Positions 1 through 8,290 of a stretch of DNA of 16,043 nucleotides are shown piece by piece (the first letter of the stretch is position 1; each line of letters starts with the position of its first letter). Origin of the DNA: Candidatus Binatota bacterium (GTDB lineage: Bacteria; Desulfobacterota; Binatia; Bin18); contig WTHE01000473.1 of the NCBI GenBank assembly GCA_011523315.1, positions 1 to 16,043 on the forward strand, written 5' to 3'. The notes under the pieces were generated by a model. The model saw only the letters and a list, made by a program, of their open reading frames with translations, did not search any database and had not been told where the DNA came from. The translations under genes were made by a program, and so were the position numbers.

Positions 1-2
1 GT

Positions 3-2738
3 CATCTGCAGACTGCGGTGGCGGATGATGAAATCGTGTATGAGACCGTCCAGGGTCACTTCTGGCACCTGCGCTATCCAATCATCGATCCTCAGCCGGG
101 TGAGCCCGACCATGTGGTGGTGGCCACCACCCGGCCCGAAACCATGCTGGGCGATACTGCGGTGGCGTGTCACCCCGACCCGCGCGGCGCGCTCGAAGAT
201 CTCATCGCCAAGAGCCAGGCGCGTTTGGCTGCGGCCGGCCACAAAGAGCGGGCCGAGATCGAAGCCGAGCTGGCCCGGCTGATCCAACGCCGCCAGACCC
301 ATCTGCCGCTGTTGGAGCGGCTGACCGCCATGGCCAAGGCGGGCCGCATGGTCCGCCTGCCGCTCCTCGACCGCCCCATTCCCCTCCTGTGCGATGAGTG
401 GGCAAAACCCGAGTTGGGCAGTGGCTGCGTCAAAATTACCCCGGCCCACGACCCCAACGACTACGAGGTGTGGACGCGCCACAGCGAGACGATTGGTCTG
501 ATCAATATCCTGGACACGGACGGCTCCTTGAACGCCAACGCCGGTCCCTACCAGGGGCTGGATCGCTTTGCCGCCCGCGACACAATTGTGGCCGATCTTG
601 AGTCTCAGGGCTTACTGGAGCAGGTCGAAGACCGCGAAACCGAGATCGGCCATTCCGACCGCTCCAAGACCCCGATTGAGCCGTATCTGTCTGAGCAGTG
701 GTTCGTCCGCATGGGCGACGTTGCGGGTGGGGTGGTGTGTGGCCGTGGAACGGACAAGGAATTCACCACCCCGGGGCTGGCCCAGGCTGCGATTGATGCC
801 GCTCAGGAGACGTGGCGTTCGCCGTCTGGACGGCAGGTCTCGTTTCATCCTGACCTACGCTACCGCAATACCTATCTCACCTGGCTGGCCGAGAAACGCG
901 ACTGGTGCATCAGCCGTCAGCTGTGGTGGGGACACCGCATTCCGATCTGGGCGACCCGCCTGAGCGGCCGGGCTGTGGCCGACACGCTGGCCTGGCTCGA
1001 ACCCCATCTTGACCGACCGGACCTGGCAGCCCGCCTGCTGTACGCCGACGGCTCGAGCCAGCTGCTGCGGCCGGGCAGCGGCCAGCGCCCGGACGGGGAC
1101 GCCCAATATGCTGAAGACGCTGAGGTCCAGCTGCTGGTCTGTCTGCGCGAGCCGGCCGCACAGGAGCAGCTGGCCCAGGAACTTGAGGCGGCCGGCTTCG
1201 AGCGCGACCCCGACGTGCTCGATACCTGGTTTTCGAGCGGATTGTGGCCTCACAGCACGCTGGGCTGGCCCGACCCCGACACCGCTGCGGTCGAGCCCGA
1301 TCAGACGCCCCTGGGTCAGCACGGCGGCGCGGACTGCCTGTCGTTCTACTATCCCGGCAGCTGTCTGGTGACCGGGCGCGATATCATCACCCTGTGGGTC
1401 GCCCGGATGGTCATCCTGGGGCTGTATAACCTGGGCGATGTCCCGTTTACCGATGTCTTCATCCACGCCACGATTCTCGACGGCAAGGGCGAGCGGATGA
1501 GCAAATCCAAGGGCAACGGCATCGACCCGGTCGATATCATCGAGCGCTACGGCTGTGACGCCATGCGCTACGTGCTGTGTGAGATGCAGACCGGCTCGCA
1601 GGACATTCGGCTGCCGGTCCAGGCCCTGTCGCCGTATACCAATACGCTGGTCGATCTGGCCACGGCCAAGCACGGCCGCACGATTTTCACCTATGTGTGT
1701 CCCGAGACCGGCAAAGAGTTTGACGTGCTGGGCAGCATGCCGGATATCCCGGCGGCCAAACTGGTCAGCGAACGGTTTGAGGTCGGTCGCAACTTCTGTA
1801 ACAAGCTGTGGAATGCGACCCGGTTTGCCCTGCTCAACCTGGAGGGAGCGAGCTTCCGGCCGCTATACGCCCCAGACCTGGCGCTCGAGGATCGCTGGAT
1901 ACTGTCGCGGCTGTCACGGGCCACGGCCGAGGTCCAGGCTCAGCTCGAAGCCTATAATCCGGCGGCGGCGATTGCGGCCGTCCGCGAGTTTTTCTGGTCC
2001 GAGCTGTGCGACTGGTATGTGGAGATGATCAAACCCCGCCTGCGCGAGGCTGGGGAGGCCGATACGGCCCATCAGGTGCTGGCCTTTGCCATCGATCAGG
2101 TCCTGCGCCTGCTGCACCCGTTTATTCCGTTTTTGACCGAGTTTCTGTGGCAACGGCTCAACGAACAGACGCCGCAGCGCGGGATTGACCAAGCCCTGCC
2201 GAGCCCGCAGCTGCTGGCCACGGCGGCCTGGCCCCGTGCTCATGCCGACTGGCAGGACACCCGGCTTGAACACGAGCTTGACTTTGTGCGCGAGACGATC
2301 CGGGCGATCCGTGATATTCGCAGCCAGTATACGGTCGCGCCCAGGCACACCCTGGCGGTCCGCATCAAGGTCGAGGCTGCGGACGCGCCGCCCGCCCGCA
2401 TGCTCCAGGCCGGGACGGCCCACCTGCATTCCCTGGCCGGGGTCGAGTCCGTGCAGATTGGCCCCGATGTAGAGCGAACGACCGATGCGGCAACTGCGGT
2501 GGTGGGTGAGGTCGAGGTCTATGTGCTGGGGGTGGTTGACGTGGAGAAAGAACGCGTCCGGCTGGCCGGCCAGATCAAAAAACTGACCGGTAGCCTGGAG
2601 GGCACGCGCAAGAAACTGGCCAATGAGAAGTTTGTATCTCGGGCCAAGCCCGAGGTCGTGGCCAAAGAACGGGGCCGGCTGGCGGACATGGAGTCACAGC
2701 TGGCGACCCTGCACGCCAACCTGAGCGCCCTGGGGTAA
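3..2738 (+). CDS. valS: Valyl-tRNA synthetase, 5'-truncated by window edge
   Basis: Class I aminoacyl-tRNA synthetase that charges tRNA-Val in the cytoplasm. The reading frame is already open at base 3, where it reads HLQTAVADDEIVYE, a typical internal ValS stretch. The GTG at 18 is therefore not the start, and the catalytic HIGH region lies off the left edge. Visible parts are: the CP1 editing domain with a long charged helical insert (about 175-345) and the GCVKITPAHDPNDYEV motif; DVLDTWFSSGLWPHSTLGW; the KMSKS loop as RMSKS at 1494-1508; the anticodon-binding domain (NKLWNATRF, LCDWYVEMIKPRL); and the C-terminal coiled-coil arm (about 2540-2735). An extra segment between KMSKS and the anticodon domain contains CPETGK (from 1698), which looks like a decayed zinc-binding CPxCGK. 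nadC starts 5 bases after the stop. Identity is very secure. Confidence 0.97.
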   Translation, partial: HLQTAVADDEIVYETVQGHFWHLRYPIIDPQPGEPDHVVVATTRPETMLGDTAVACHPDPRGALEDLIAKSQARLAAAGHKERAEIEAELARLIQRRQTHLPLLERLTAMAKAGRMVRLPLLDRPIPLLCDEWAKPELGSGCVKITPAHDPNDYEVWTRHSETIGLINILDTDGSLNANAGPYQGLDRFAARDTIVADLESQGLLEQVEDRETEIGHSDRSKTPIEPYLSEQWFVRMGDVAGGVVCGRGTDKEFTTPGLAQAAIDAAQETWRSPSGRQVSFHPDLRYRNTYLTWLAEKRDWCISRQLWWGHRIPIWATRLSGRAVADTLAWLEPHLDRPDLAARLLYADGSSQLLRPGSGQRPDGDAQYAEDAEVQLLVCLREPAAQEQLAQELEAAGFERDPDVLDTWFSSGLWPHSTLGWPDPDTAAVEPDQTPLGQHGGADCLSFYYPGSCLVTGRDIITLWVARMVILGLYNLGDVPFTDVFIHATILDGKGERMSKSKGNGIDPVDIIERYGCDAMRYVLCEMQTGSQDIRLPVQALSPYTNTLVDLATAKHGRTIFTYVCPETGKEFDVLGSMPDIPAAKLVSERFEVGRNFCNKLWNATRFALLNLEGASFRPLYAPDLALEDRWILSRLSRATAEVQAQLEAYNPAAAIAAVREFFWSELCDWYVEMIKPRLREAGEADTAHQVLAFAIDQVLRLLHPFIPFLTEFLWQRLNEQTPQRGIDQALPSPQLLATAAWPRAHADWQDTRLEHELDFVRETIRAIRDIRSQYTVAPRHTLAVRIKVEAADAPPARMLQAGTAHLHSLAGVESVQIGPDVERTTDAATAVVGEVEVYVLGVVDVEKERVRLAGQIKKLTGSLEGTRKKLANEKFVSRAKPEVVAKERGRLADMESQLATLHANLSALG

Positions 2739-2743
2739 AATCC

Positions 2744-3592
2744 ATGCATCCTTTTGATCATCCTGCCGTGACCCGTCTGATCGCCACCGCCCTTGAGGAA
2801 GACCTCGGCCGGGGTGACGTGACCACCGCAGCGACCATTCCGGCCGAGTGTCCGGCCGAGGCACGCATCACCGCCAAAGCGGCGCTCACCCTTGCCGGAC
2901 TGCCCCTGATTGAGCGGGTGTTGCAGGCCGTGGATCCGAACGCCAAGGTCAGCCTGCGGCTTGGCGAAGGCACCGCAGTCGAACCAGGCAGCGTGGTGGC
3001 CGAGGTGTGGGGTCGGGCGGCCGGTCTGTTGATGGCCGAGCGGACCGTGCTGAATTTTCTCCAGCACATGTGCGGTGTGGCAAGCCTGACCCGGCGCTTT
3101 GTCGAGGCGGTTGCCGGCACCGCCTGCACGATCATCGACACGCGCAAAACCCTGCCGGGGTTTCGGTTGCTGGATAAATATGCCGTGACCCAGGGCGGGG
3201 GAACGAACCACCGGATGGGTTTGGACGACGGGGTGTTGATCAAGGACAACCACATCAGCGTGTGCGGCGGGGTGGGGCCGGCCGTCCGTCAGGCCCGGCA
3301 GCGGGCCTCGGCCCTGCTGCGGATTGAGGTCGAATGTACCAGCCTGGAACAGGTCGGTGAGGCGTTGGCGGCCGAGGCCGACATCCTGCTGCTGGACAAC
3401 ATGACGACCCGAGACATGCGGGACGCAGTCCAGCTGGTAGGAGGTCGCGCCCTGCTCGAAGCCTCGGGCAATATGAGCCTGGAGCGGGTTCGGGAGGTCG
3501 CCCAGACCGGGGTGGATTTCATCTCGGTCGGCGCCCTGACCCACTCCGCTCCGGCCGTTGACCTGAGTATGGCGGTGTCGCCCCAGACCTGA
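2744..3592 (+). CDS. nadC: Nicotinate-nucleotide pyrophosphorylase (quinolinate phosphoribosyltransferase)
   Basis: Converts quinolinate and PRPP to nicotinate mononucleotide, CO2 and pyrophosphate in de novo NAD synthesis; cytoplasmic. The 282-residue length is normal for the family. Family motifs are seen in order: EEDLGRGDVTT near the N-terminus, ERTVLNFLQHMCGVAS, DTRKTLPGFRLLDKYAV, GGGTNHRMGLDDGVLIKDNHI, IEVECTSLEQ, ILLLDNM, and the C-terminal barrel end EASGNMSLERV...GVDFISVGALTHSAPAVDLS. These carry the usual substrate-binding Arg/Lys/His and acidic residues. The start ATG is 5 bases after the valS stop. The only ribosome-site-like bases are GGGG at the very end of valS, so translation is probably coupled to valS. 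nadA and nadB are not in the window. Confidence 0.96.
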   Translation: MHPFDHPAVTRLIATALEEDLGRGDVTTAATIPAECPAEARITAKAALTLAGLPLIERVLQAVDPNAKVSLRLGEGTAVEPGSVVAEVWGRAAGLLMAERTVLNFLQHMCGVASLTRRFVEAVAGTACTIIDTRKTLPGFRLLDKYAVTQGGGTNHRMGLDDGVLIKDNHISVCGGVGPAVRQARQRASALLRIEVECTSLEQVGEALAAEADILLLDNMTTRDMRDAVQLVGGRALLEASGNMSLERVREVAQTGVDFISVGALTHSAPAVDLSMAVSPQT

Positions 3593-3619
3593 GGCGCCCC
3601 CGGTCAGGAGTCCTCAGCC

Positions 3620-4456
3620 ATGTCCGAACCAGACTTTGGTGTTGCCGTCGGAAGCCGACTCAAGACGCGTTTGCTTGGCAGACCGCTCCATTTCTTTGAG
3701 ACGATTGACTCGACCAATACCTACGCCATGCAGCTGGCCGCCGAGGGCGCGGCCGAAGGCACGCTGGTGGTCGCCGACGCCCAGACCGGCGGCCGGGGTC
3801 GCCTCGGTCGCAGCTGGGTCTCGCCGGCCGGGGTGAACCTGTACTGCTCGCTTATTCTGCGCCCGCCTATCGCCGCCAGTCTGGCTCCCCAGATCAATCT
3901 GGTGGCTGCGGTGGCGGTGGCCGACACGATTGCCGGGCTGGACGGGCCGCCCCCGGCCATCAAATGGCCCAACGATGTGTTGCTCTCGGGCAAAAAGGTG
4001 TGCGGCATCCTGGCCGAAATGCAGACCCGGGGCGAGCACTTGCAGGCCCTCATTCTTGGCATTGGGGTGAATCTCAACGCCCGGCTTGAGGCGTTTCCCC
4101 AAGAGCTGCGCGACAAAGCGTCCTCGCTGTTTGTGGTGACCGGTACGCCGGTTGAGCGCGCCGCCTTCGCCGCCAGCCTGCTGACCCACCTTGAGCAAGC
4201 CTATCTTCTCTGGTTAGAAGAAGGCTTTCCGGCTCTGCGCGCAGCCTGGGAGCGCTACGCCGCCGACCTGATCGGCCGCCAGATTGCGGTCGCCGCCCAG
4301 GGCGAGGCGATCAGCGGGACGGTCTTGGGCCTGGATACGGACGGAGCCTTGCTGGTGCGGGAGCAGACAAGCGAGACGCCACGCCGGGTGGTGGCGGGTG
4401 AGGTCAGCGTGGTCGGCGGGTATCAACAGGGTGGAACACATGATCCTCGTGATTGA
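3620..4456 (+). CDS. birA: Biotin-protein ligase (monofunctional, no HTH domain)
   Basis: Activates biotin to biotinyl-5'-AMP and transfers it to the lysine of the biotin carboxyl carrier protein; cytoplasmic. The 278-residue protein shows the catalytic-domain motifs: DSTNTYAMQLA (about 30-40), the GGRGRLGRSW biotinyl-AMP loop (57-66), KWPNDV (115-120), GKKVCGILAEM, and LGIGVNLN. A small C-terminal SH3-like domain (GEAISGTVLGLDTDGALLVR) follows. There is no N-terminal winged-helix domain, so unlike E. coli BirA it should not be a transcriptional repressor. AGGAG lies 9 bases upstream of the ATG. The last 17 bases overlap the start of coaX, a pairing with pantothenate kinase that is common in bacteria. 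Confidence 0.95.
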   Translation: MSEPDFGVAVGSRLKTRLLGRPLHFFETIDSTNTYAMQLAAEGAAEGTLVVADAQTGGRGRLGRSWVSPAGVNLYCSLILRPPIAASLAPQINLVAAVAVADTIAGLDGPPPAIKWPNDVLLSGKKVCGILAEMQTRGEHLQALILGIGVNLNARLEAFPQELRDKASSLFVVTGTPVERAAFAASLLTHLEQAYLLWLEEGFPALRAAWERYAADLIGRQIAVAAQGEAISGTVLGLDTDGALLVREQTSETPRRVVAGEVSVVGGYQQGGTHDPRD

Positions 4457-5204
4457 CGTGGGCAATACCCACACCGTGCTCGGCATCTATCAGCACGATA
4501 CGCTCAGCCATCACTGGCGTCTGACGACCGATGCCGGACGCACCTCGGACGAGTACGGCGTGCTGCTGAGCAGCGTCTTTACGGCTTCCGACATTACGTT
4601 TGGGGCGATTGAGGGCATTGTCGTGTCGTGCGTGGTGCCGCCGATGATTCGGGTTGTTGAAGACCTGAGTCACGCCCTGTTTCAGCGCTCTCCGCTGATT
4701 ATCGGTCCCGGCACCAAAACCGGCATGCCGATCCTGTACGACGTGCCACGCGAGGTGGGCGCGGACCGGATTGTGAACGCCGTGGCCGCCTATGAGCGCT
4801 ATCAGGAGGCCACAATCGTGGTTGATTTTGGCACCGCGACCACGTTTGACTATGTGACGGCCAACGGCGAGTACCTAGGCGGTGCGATTGTGCCCGGCGT
4901 CGGGATTTCCCTCGACGCCCTGTATACCAAGACGGCCAAGCTGTACCGGGTGGAGCTGACCAAACCGCCCAAGGTGGTCGGCCGCAACACCGTGCATGCA
5001 ATCCAGTCGGGGATTTGTTATGGATATACCGCGCTCGTTGACGGCATGGTGGATCGGATTCGCCGCGAGAACACCAGCCGCGCCCGGGTCATTGCCACCG
5101 GAGGATTTGCCGAATTGATTGCCGACGAATCGTCCACCATCGAAGCGATAGACGAGTTCCTGACCCTGGCCGGGCTCCGTATTTTATATGAACGCAACCA
5201 CTGA
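4440..5204 (+). CDS. coaX: Type III pantothenate kinase
   Basis: Phosphorylates pantothenate, the first committed step of coenzyme A synthesis; cytoplasmic. This start gives 254 residues, typical of CoaX. The frame can be extended upstream into birA to 4284, but the ATG at 4440 begins directly with the ASKHA-fold signature MILVIDVGNTHTVLGIY (Asp6, Asn9, Thr10) and has AGGGTGG 5 bases before it. Other family motifs are GADRIVNAVAAYERY (from residue 107), VVDFGTATTFDYV (Asp129 to Thr135), the glycine-rich YLGGAIVPGVGIS, and GRNTVHAIQSGICYGY. The start codon lies inside the end of birA in another frame, which suggests coupled translation. Confidence 0.96.
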   Translation: MILVIDVGNTHTVLGIYQHDTLSHHWRLTTDAGRTSDEYGVLLSSVFTASDITFGAIEGIVVSCVVPPMIRVVEDLSHALFQRSPLIIGPGTKTGMPILYDVPREVGADRIVNAVAAYERYQEATIVVDFGTATTFDYVTANGEYLGGAIVPGVGISLDALYTKTAKLYRVELTKPPKVVGRNTVHAIQSGICYGYTALVDGMVDRIRRENTSRARVIATGGFAELIADESSTIEAIDEFLTLAGLRILYERNH

Positions 5205-5254
5205 CACGGGGCGCCGCCGACCGCGTCCCGGCCGCGACACACAGGAGGGCTCCG

Positions 5255-7330
5255 ATGGCTGATGACATCCGCCGCATTCGTACTATTGGTCTCTTGGCTG
5301 AGGGGGGAGCGGGGAAAACAACCCTGGCCGAAGCCCTGTTGTACGCCTCTGGCACCACGACCCGTCAGGGCCGGGTCGATGACGGCAACTCGGTGTTTGA
5401 TTTTGAGCCCGAGGAGATCCGTCGCAAAGCCTCGCTGTCCACCGCCGCCCATTCCCTCAGCTGGCAGCGCCACGCCATCTGCCTCCTTGACCCACCCGGC
5501 ATGGCCAACTTTTTGTCCGACACGCGCTACGCCATGGAGGCCATGAGCGGAGCGGTGTTTGTGGCCGGTCCGGCCGGCCAACTCAAGGTCGAGAGCGAAC
5601 GCGTGTGGGGCTGGGCCAACCTGTTGCAGCTGCCCCGGCTGGTGTGCCTGTCGCGCCTGGACCGTGAAGAGGGCAGTCTGGAGACCGCCCTCAGCGGGCT
5701 GAGCGACACCCTCGAAGGCCAGTTCGTGCCGGTCCAGATCCCGATCGGTTCTCAGGCCGACTTCAGCGGCGTGGTGGACCTGCTGACGATGAAGGCGCTG
5801 ATGTTCAGCGGGGATAATGGGGCGGTTGAGGAGCAGGAGATCCCCGCCGAGGTACAGGACGAGGCCGATACCCGGCGTGAGCAACTGGTCGAGGCGATTG
5901 CCGAACTCGACGACGATCTTCTCAACCGCTACCTCGAAGGTGAGGACATCACCACCGACGAACTCAAACAGGGCCTGGCCAGGGCGGTTGCCGCCGCCCA
6001 GCTGTACCCCGTGCTGTGCGTGTCGGGTGGGCAGTGCGCCGGCGTCCAGCCCCTGCTCGATGCCCTGGTCGCCTATCTGCCCTCGCCCGACCAGACGCCG
6101 GCGGTGACCGGCAAACATCCCAAAAGCCAGGACGATGAGGAGCGGGCGCCCGATCCGGCCGCGCCGTTTTCGGCTCGGGTGTTCAAGACCCTGGACTCGC
6201 CGACCGGTCGTCTGTCCCTGGTGCGGGTGTGTTCGGGCACGCTGGCCAGCGACTCGGTGGCGTATAATGCGAGCCGTGATGCCAGAGAGCGGCTCGGCCA
6301 GCTGTTTGGTCTGGACGGCAAAAAACAACAGCCCGTGGCCTCGGCCCTGCCCGGTCAGGTGGTGGCCATTGCCAAGCTCAAGGAGACCCGTACCGGGGAT
6401 ACGCTGTGTGACGAGAAGGCGCCGATTGTGCTGCCGCCGATGACGGAGTTTTCCCCGGCGATTTCTTTTGCCCTGGGGCTCAAGGCCCGCGGCGACGAGG
6501 AAAAAATCCTGTCTTCTCTGAGCCGCCTGGCCGAGGAAGACATGGCGCTCAAGGTTGACCGTGATGCCCAGTCGAACGATATTCTGATTTCCGGCGCCGG
6601 CCAGCTCCACATCGAAGTCGTGGTCGACAAGCTCAAGCGGCGCTACGGAGTCGAGGTAGAGCTGAAGGCTCCGAAAGTCCCCTACCGCGAGACGGTCAAC
6701 GGCACGGCCGAGGCCCAGGGGCGGCTCAAGAAGCAGTCCGGTGGACGCGGGCAGTTCGGGGACACCTGGATCAAGCTGGAACCCCTGCCGCGCGGCACCG
6801 GTTTTGAATTTGTCGATAAGATTCGGGGCGGGGCGATCCCGCGCCAGTATATCCCGTCGGTGGAAAAAGGGGCGGTCGGCGCCCTGGCCAAGGGCTTTCT
6901 GGCCAGCTATCCCATCGTCGATGTCAAGGTGACGCTGTACGACGGGTCCTACCACGAGGTGGATTCGTCCGATATGGCCTTCCAGATCGCCGCCTCAATC
7001 GGTATTCAGAACGCCCTGGAAAAGGCCAAGCCGGTCATTCTGGAGCCGATCATGCAGATGGAGATCACCGTTCCCGAGGAGTATACCGGCGACATCACGG
7101 GCGACCTGAATCGCCGCCGGGGACGGCTGAACAATGTTGATGCCAAAGGCCACAATCAGGTCATTCAGGCCGCCGTGCCAATGGCTGAGATTCTGACCTA
7201 CGCGCCCGATCTGCGGTCGATGACCAGTGGCCGGGGAACCTTTGAGATGGCGTTTTCGCACTACGAAGAGGTCCCCCACCATCTGACCGACAAGATCGTC
7301 CAGGAGTCCAAGCAAGCCCAGGACGCATAG
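5255..7330 (+). CDS. Divergent elongation factor G paralog (EF-G-2-like)
   Basis: A 691-residue protein with the full EF-G domain order: G domain (about 1-265), domain II (about 285-375, ARVFKTLDSPTGRLSLVRVCSGTL), domain III (SRLAEEDMALKV...GQLHIEVV), domain IV (GGRGQFGDTWIKLEP...GGAIPRQYIPSVEKG), and domain V (EPIMQMEITVPEEYTGDITGDLNRRRGR). The GTPase motifs deviate. The P-loop is AEGGAGKTT (15-23; EF-G has AHIDAGKTT). The switch I Thr corresponds to Ser60. DxPGH is DPPGM (79-83), so the catalytic His is Met. NKxD is SRLD (133-136). It therefore resembles the non-canonical EF-G-2 paralogs rather than the main translocase, and GTP use may be weak or altered. A clear AGGAGGG precedes the ATG by 5 bases, 50 bases after coaX. 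Confidence 0.9.
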   Translation: MADDIRRIRTIGLLAEGGAGKTTLAEALLYASGTTTRQGRVDDGNSVFDFEPEEIRRKASLSTAAHSLSWQRHAICLLDPPGMANFLSDTRYAMEAMSGAVFVAGPAGQLKVESERVWGWANLLQLPRLVCLSRLDREEGSLETALSGLSDTLEGQFVPVQIPIGSQADFSGVVDLLTMKALMFSGDNGAVEEQEIPAEVQDEADTRREQLVEAIAELDDDLLNRYLEGEDITTDELKQGLARAVAAAQLYPVLCVSGGQCAGVQPLLDALVAYLPSPDQTPAVTGKHPKSQDDEERAPDPAAPFSARVFKTLDSPTGRLSLVRVCSGTLASDSVAYNASRDARERLGQLFGLDGKKQQPVASALPGQVVAIAKLKETRTGDTLCDEKAPIVLPPMTEFSPAISFALGLKARGDEEKILSSLSRLAEEDMALKVDRDAQSNDILISGAGQLHIEVVVDKLKRRYGVEVELKAPKVPYRETVNGTAEAQGRLKKQSGGRGQFGDTWIKLEPLPRGTGFEFVDKIRGGAIPRQYIPSVEKGAVGALAKGFLASYPIVDVKVTLYDGSYHEVDSSDMAFQIAASIGIQNALEKAKPVILEPIMQMEITVPEEYTGDITGDLNRRRGRLNNVDAKGHNQVIQAAVPMAEILTYAPDLRSMTSGRGTFEMAFSHYEEVPHHLTDKIVQESKQAQDA

Positions 7331-7342
7331 CCGGGTGTGACA

Positions 7343-7369
7343 TTGACAAGCCGAGTCCGCCTGTATTAC
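7343..7369 (+). promoter_or_regulatory. Possible sigma-70 promoter before the DUF465-ilvNC run
   Basis: A perfect TTGACA (7343-7348) lies 12 bases after the EF-G-like stop codon. A -10-like TATTAC (7364-7369), preceded by TG, sits 15 bases further on. The -10 is imperfect (4 of 6) and the spacer is short, so this is a moderate call. It sits where a new transcript for the small gene at 7405 and ilvN-ilvC would be expected to begin. Confidence 0.4.
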
Positions 7370-7404
7370 AGTCGGGGCGTTGCCCAAGCCTCAGGAGGGG
7401 CCGT

Positions 7405-7638
7405 ATGGAAGTGAAAGAAGAAGAGCTGATCCGCTCGTTGATCGATACCGATCCCGAGCTGCGCCGCTGCTACGAAGAACACCAACAGCTCAAGCACCGC
7501 CTTGAACAGCTCCGCCAACAGACCCACCTGACCGAGCAGGAGGAGCTCGAGGAGAAGCGGATTCAAAAACAGAAACTGGCCGGAAAAGACCGCATCATGC
7601 AGATTCTGGCCCGTCACCGACAACGGACCGCAGCCTGA
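7405..7638 (+). CDS. DUF465 / YdcH-family small protein
   Basis: A 77-residue, highly charged, almost entirely helical protein of the DUF465 (YdcH) family. It has the family layout: an N-terminal helix ending DPELRRCYEEHQQLKHRLEQL, a short turn, then a second helix with KRIQKQKLAGKDRIMQIL. The E. coli relative has the same hairpin-of-helices pattern and ends in similar KKQKLQLKDEMLKIL-type sequence. The function of the family is not established; a coiled-coil self-association role is only a guess. A strong CAGGAGGGG site lies just before the ATG. It is the first gene after a possible promoter and is followed by a 100-base gap with a hairpin before ilvN. Confidence 0.85.
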   Translation: MEVKEEELIRSLIDTDPELRRCYEEHQQLKHRLEQLRQQTHLTEQEELEEKRIQKQKLAGKDRIMQILARHRQRTAA

Positions 7639-7672
7639 ACGCTTCGCGACTTTTCCCGCCGTGTGAGTCTGT

Positions 7673-7704
7673 GTGAGGGGGGAGCGGGAGCGGTCCCCCC
7701 TCAC
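7673..7704 (+). promoter_or_regulatory. Perfect 11-bp inverted repeat in the ilvN leader
   Basis: GTGAGGGGGGA (7673-7683) and TCCCCCCTCAC (7694-7704) are exact reverse complements around a 10-base loop, giving a very stable RNA hairpin. It is followed by TTTCTC rather than a run of T, so it is not a textbook intrinsic terminator. A second GTGTGAG copy at 7661-7667 could compete for part of the right arm. It lies 35 bases upstream of ilvN and may be an attenuator, mRNA end-protection or processing structure. Confidence 0.6.
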
Positions 7705-7738
7705 TTTCTCCCACACCCTTCCCCACGCCGAAAACCGT

Positions 7739-8290
7739 ATGCGCCACACTATCTCCATACTTGTCGAAAACGAAGCCGGCGTCCTGGCCCGGGTGGCCGG
7801 TCTGTTCAGCGGCCGAAATTTCAATATCAGCAGTCTGTGCGTTGCTGAAACGACCGATGACACCGTGTCCAGGATTACCCTGGTCACCGACGGCGACGAT
7901 CAGGTCGTCGAGCAGATCACCAAGCAGCTGCATAAGCTGATCTGCGTCATCAAGGTGGTCGATTTTCAGGACAGCCCGCACGTCGAGCGTGAGATGGCGC
8001 TCATCAAGGTGGCGCCGGATGAGCGGGCGCGCAGCGAGGTGCTCAATATCGTCAGTATCTTCCGGGCCAAGGTCGTTGACGCGGGTCCGCGTTCCTACGT
8101 CATTGAGGTGACCGGAGACGAAGGCAAGATTACAGCCATTCTGGAACTGCTCAGACCGCTCGGCGTCCGGGAAGTGGTCCGCACCGGCAGGGTTGCCATC
8201 CAGCGCGGTGTGCAGGTGCTGTCGGCCGCCAACGGGGGCGAGACGCTGGAACTCAACAAGCGAAAAATCCACAAGGAGAAGGCAGCATGA
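7739..8290 (+). CDS. ilvN: Acetolactate synthase, small (regulatory) subunit
   Basis: Regulatory subunit of acetohydroxyacid synthase; in this family it stimulates the catalytic subunit and confers valine feedback inhibition. The start was set at ATG 7739 because the ACT domain begins immediately (MRHTISILVENEAGVLARVAGLFSGR). The longer open frame from GTG 7673 would translate the hairpin and adds residues not typical of the family. The 183 residues comprise the N-terminal ACT domain with NISSLCVAETTDD (about 1-80), then the ALS small-subunit C-terminal domain. There is no convincing Shine-Dalgarno before the ATG. The stop overlaps the ilvC start by 4 bases (ATGA). The catalytic subunit gene ilvB, usually immediately upstream, is absent here, so it must lie elsewhere. 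Confidence 0.94.
   Translation: MRHTISILVENEAGVLARVAGLFSGRNFNISSLCVAETTDDTVSRITLVTDGDDQVVEQITKQLHKLICVIKVVDFQDSPHVEREMALIKVAPDERARSEVLNIVSIFRAKVVDAGPRSYVIEVTGDEGKITAILELLRPLGVREVVRTGRVAIQRGVQVLSAANGGETLELNKRKIHKEKAA

Noticed and set aside
18..20. GTG as the start of valS
   Set aside because: The same frame is open to base 3 with conserved ValS residues (HLQTA), so the gene begins off the left edge.
855..1673. Minus-strand open frame of 272 codons inside valS
   Set aside because: Antisense shadow of clear ValS coding sequence; no recognisable domain.
4428..4438. AGGGTGGAACA, resembling the T-box antiterminator consensus
   Set aside because: It lies inside the end of birA and serves as the coaX ribosome site; no T-box stem or terminator is present.
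5018..6955. Long minus-strand open frame (645 codons) opposite the EF-G-like gene
   Set aside because: It lies antisense to coaX and the EF-G paralog, both of which have full family motifs. Its translation is low-complexity and Gly/Arg/Gln/His-rich, and it arises from high-GC third-position bias.
7673..7738. Upstream GTG extension of ilvN
   Set aside because: It would encode the hairpin arms as protein; family similarity starts at the ATG at 7739.
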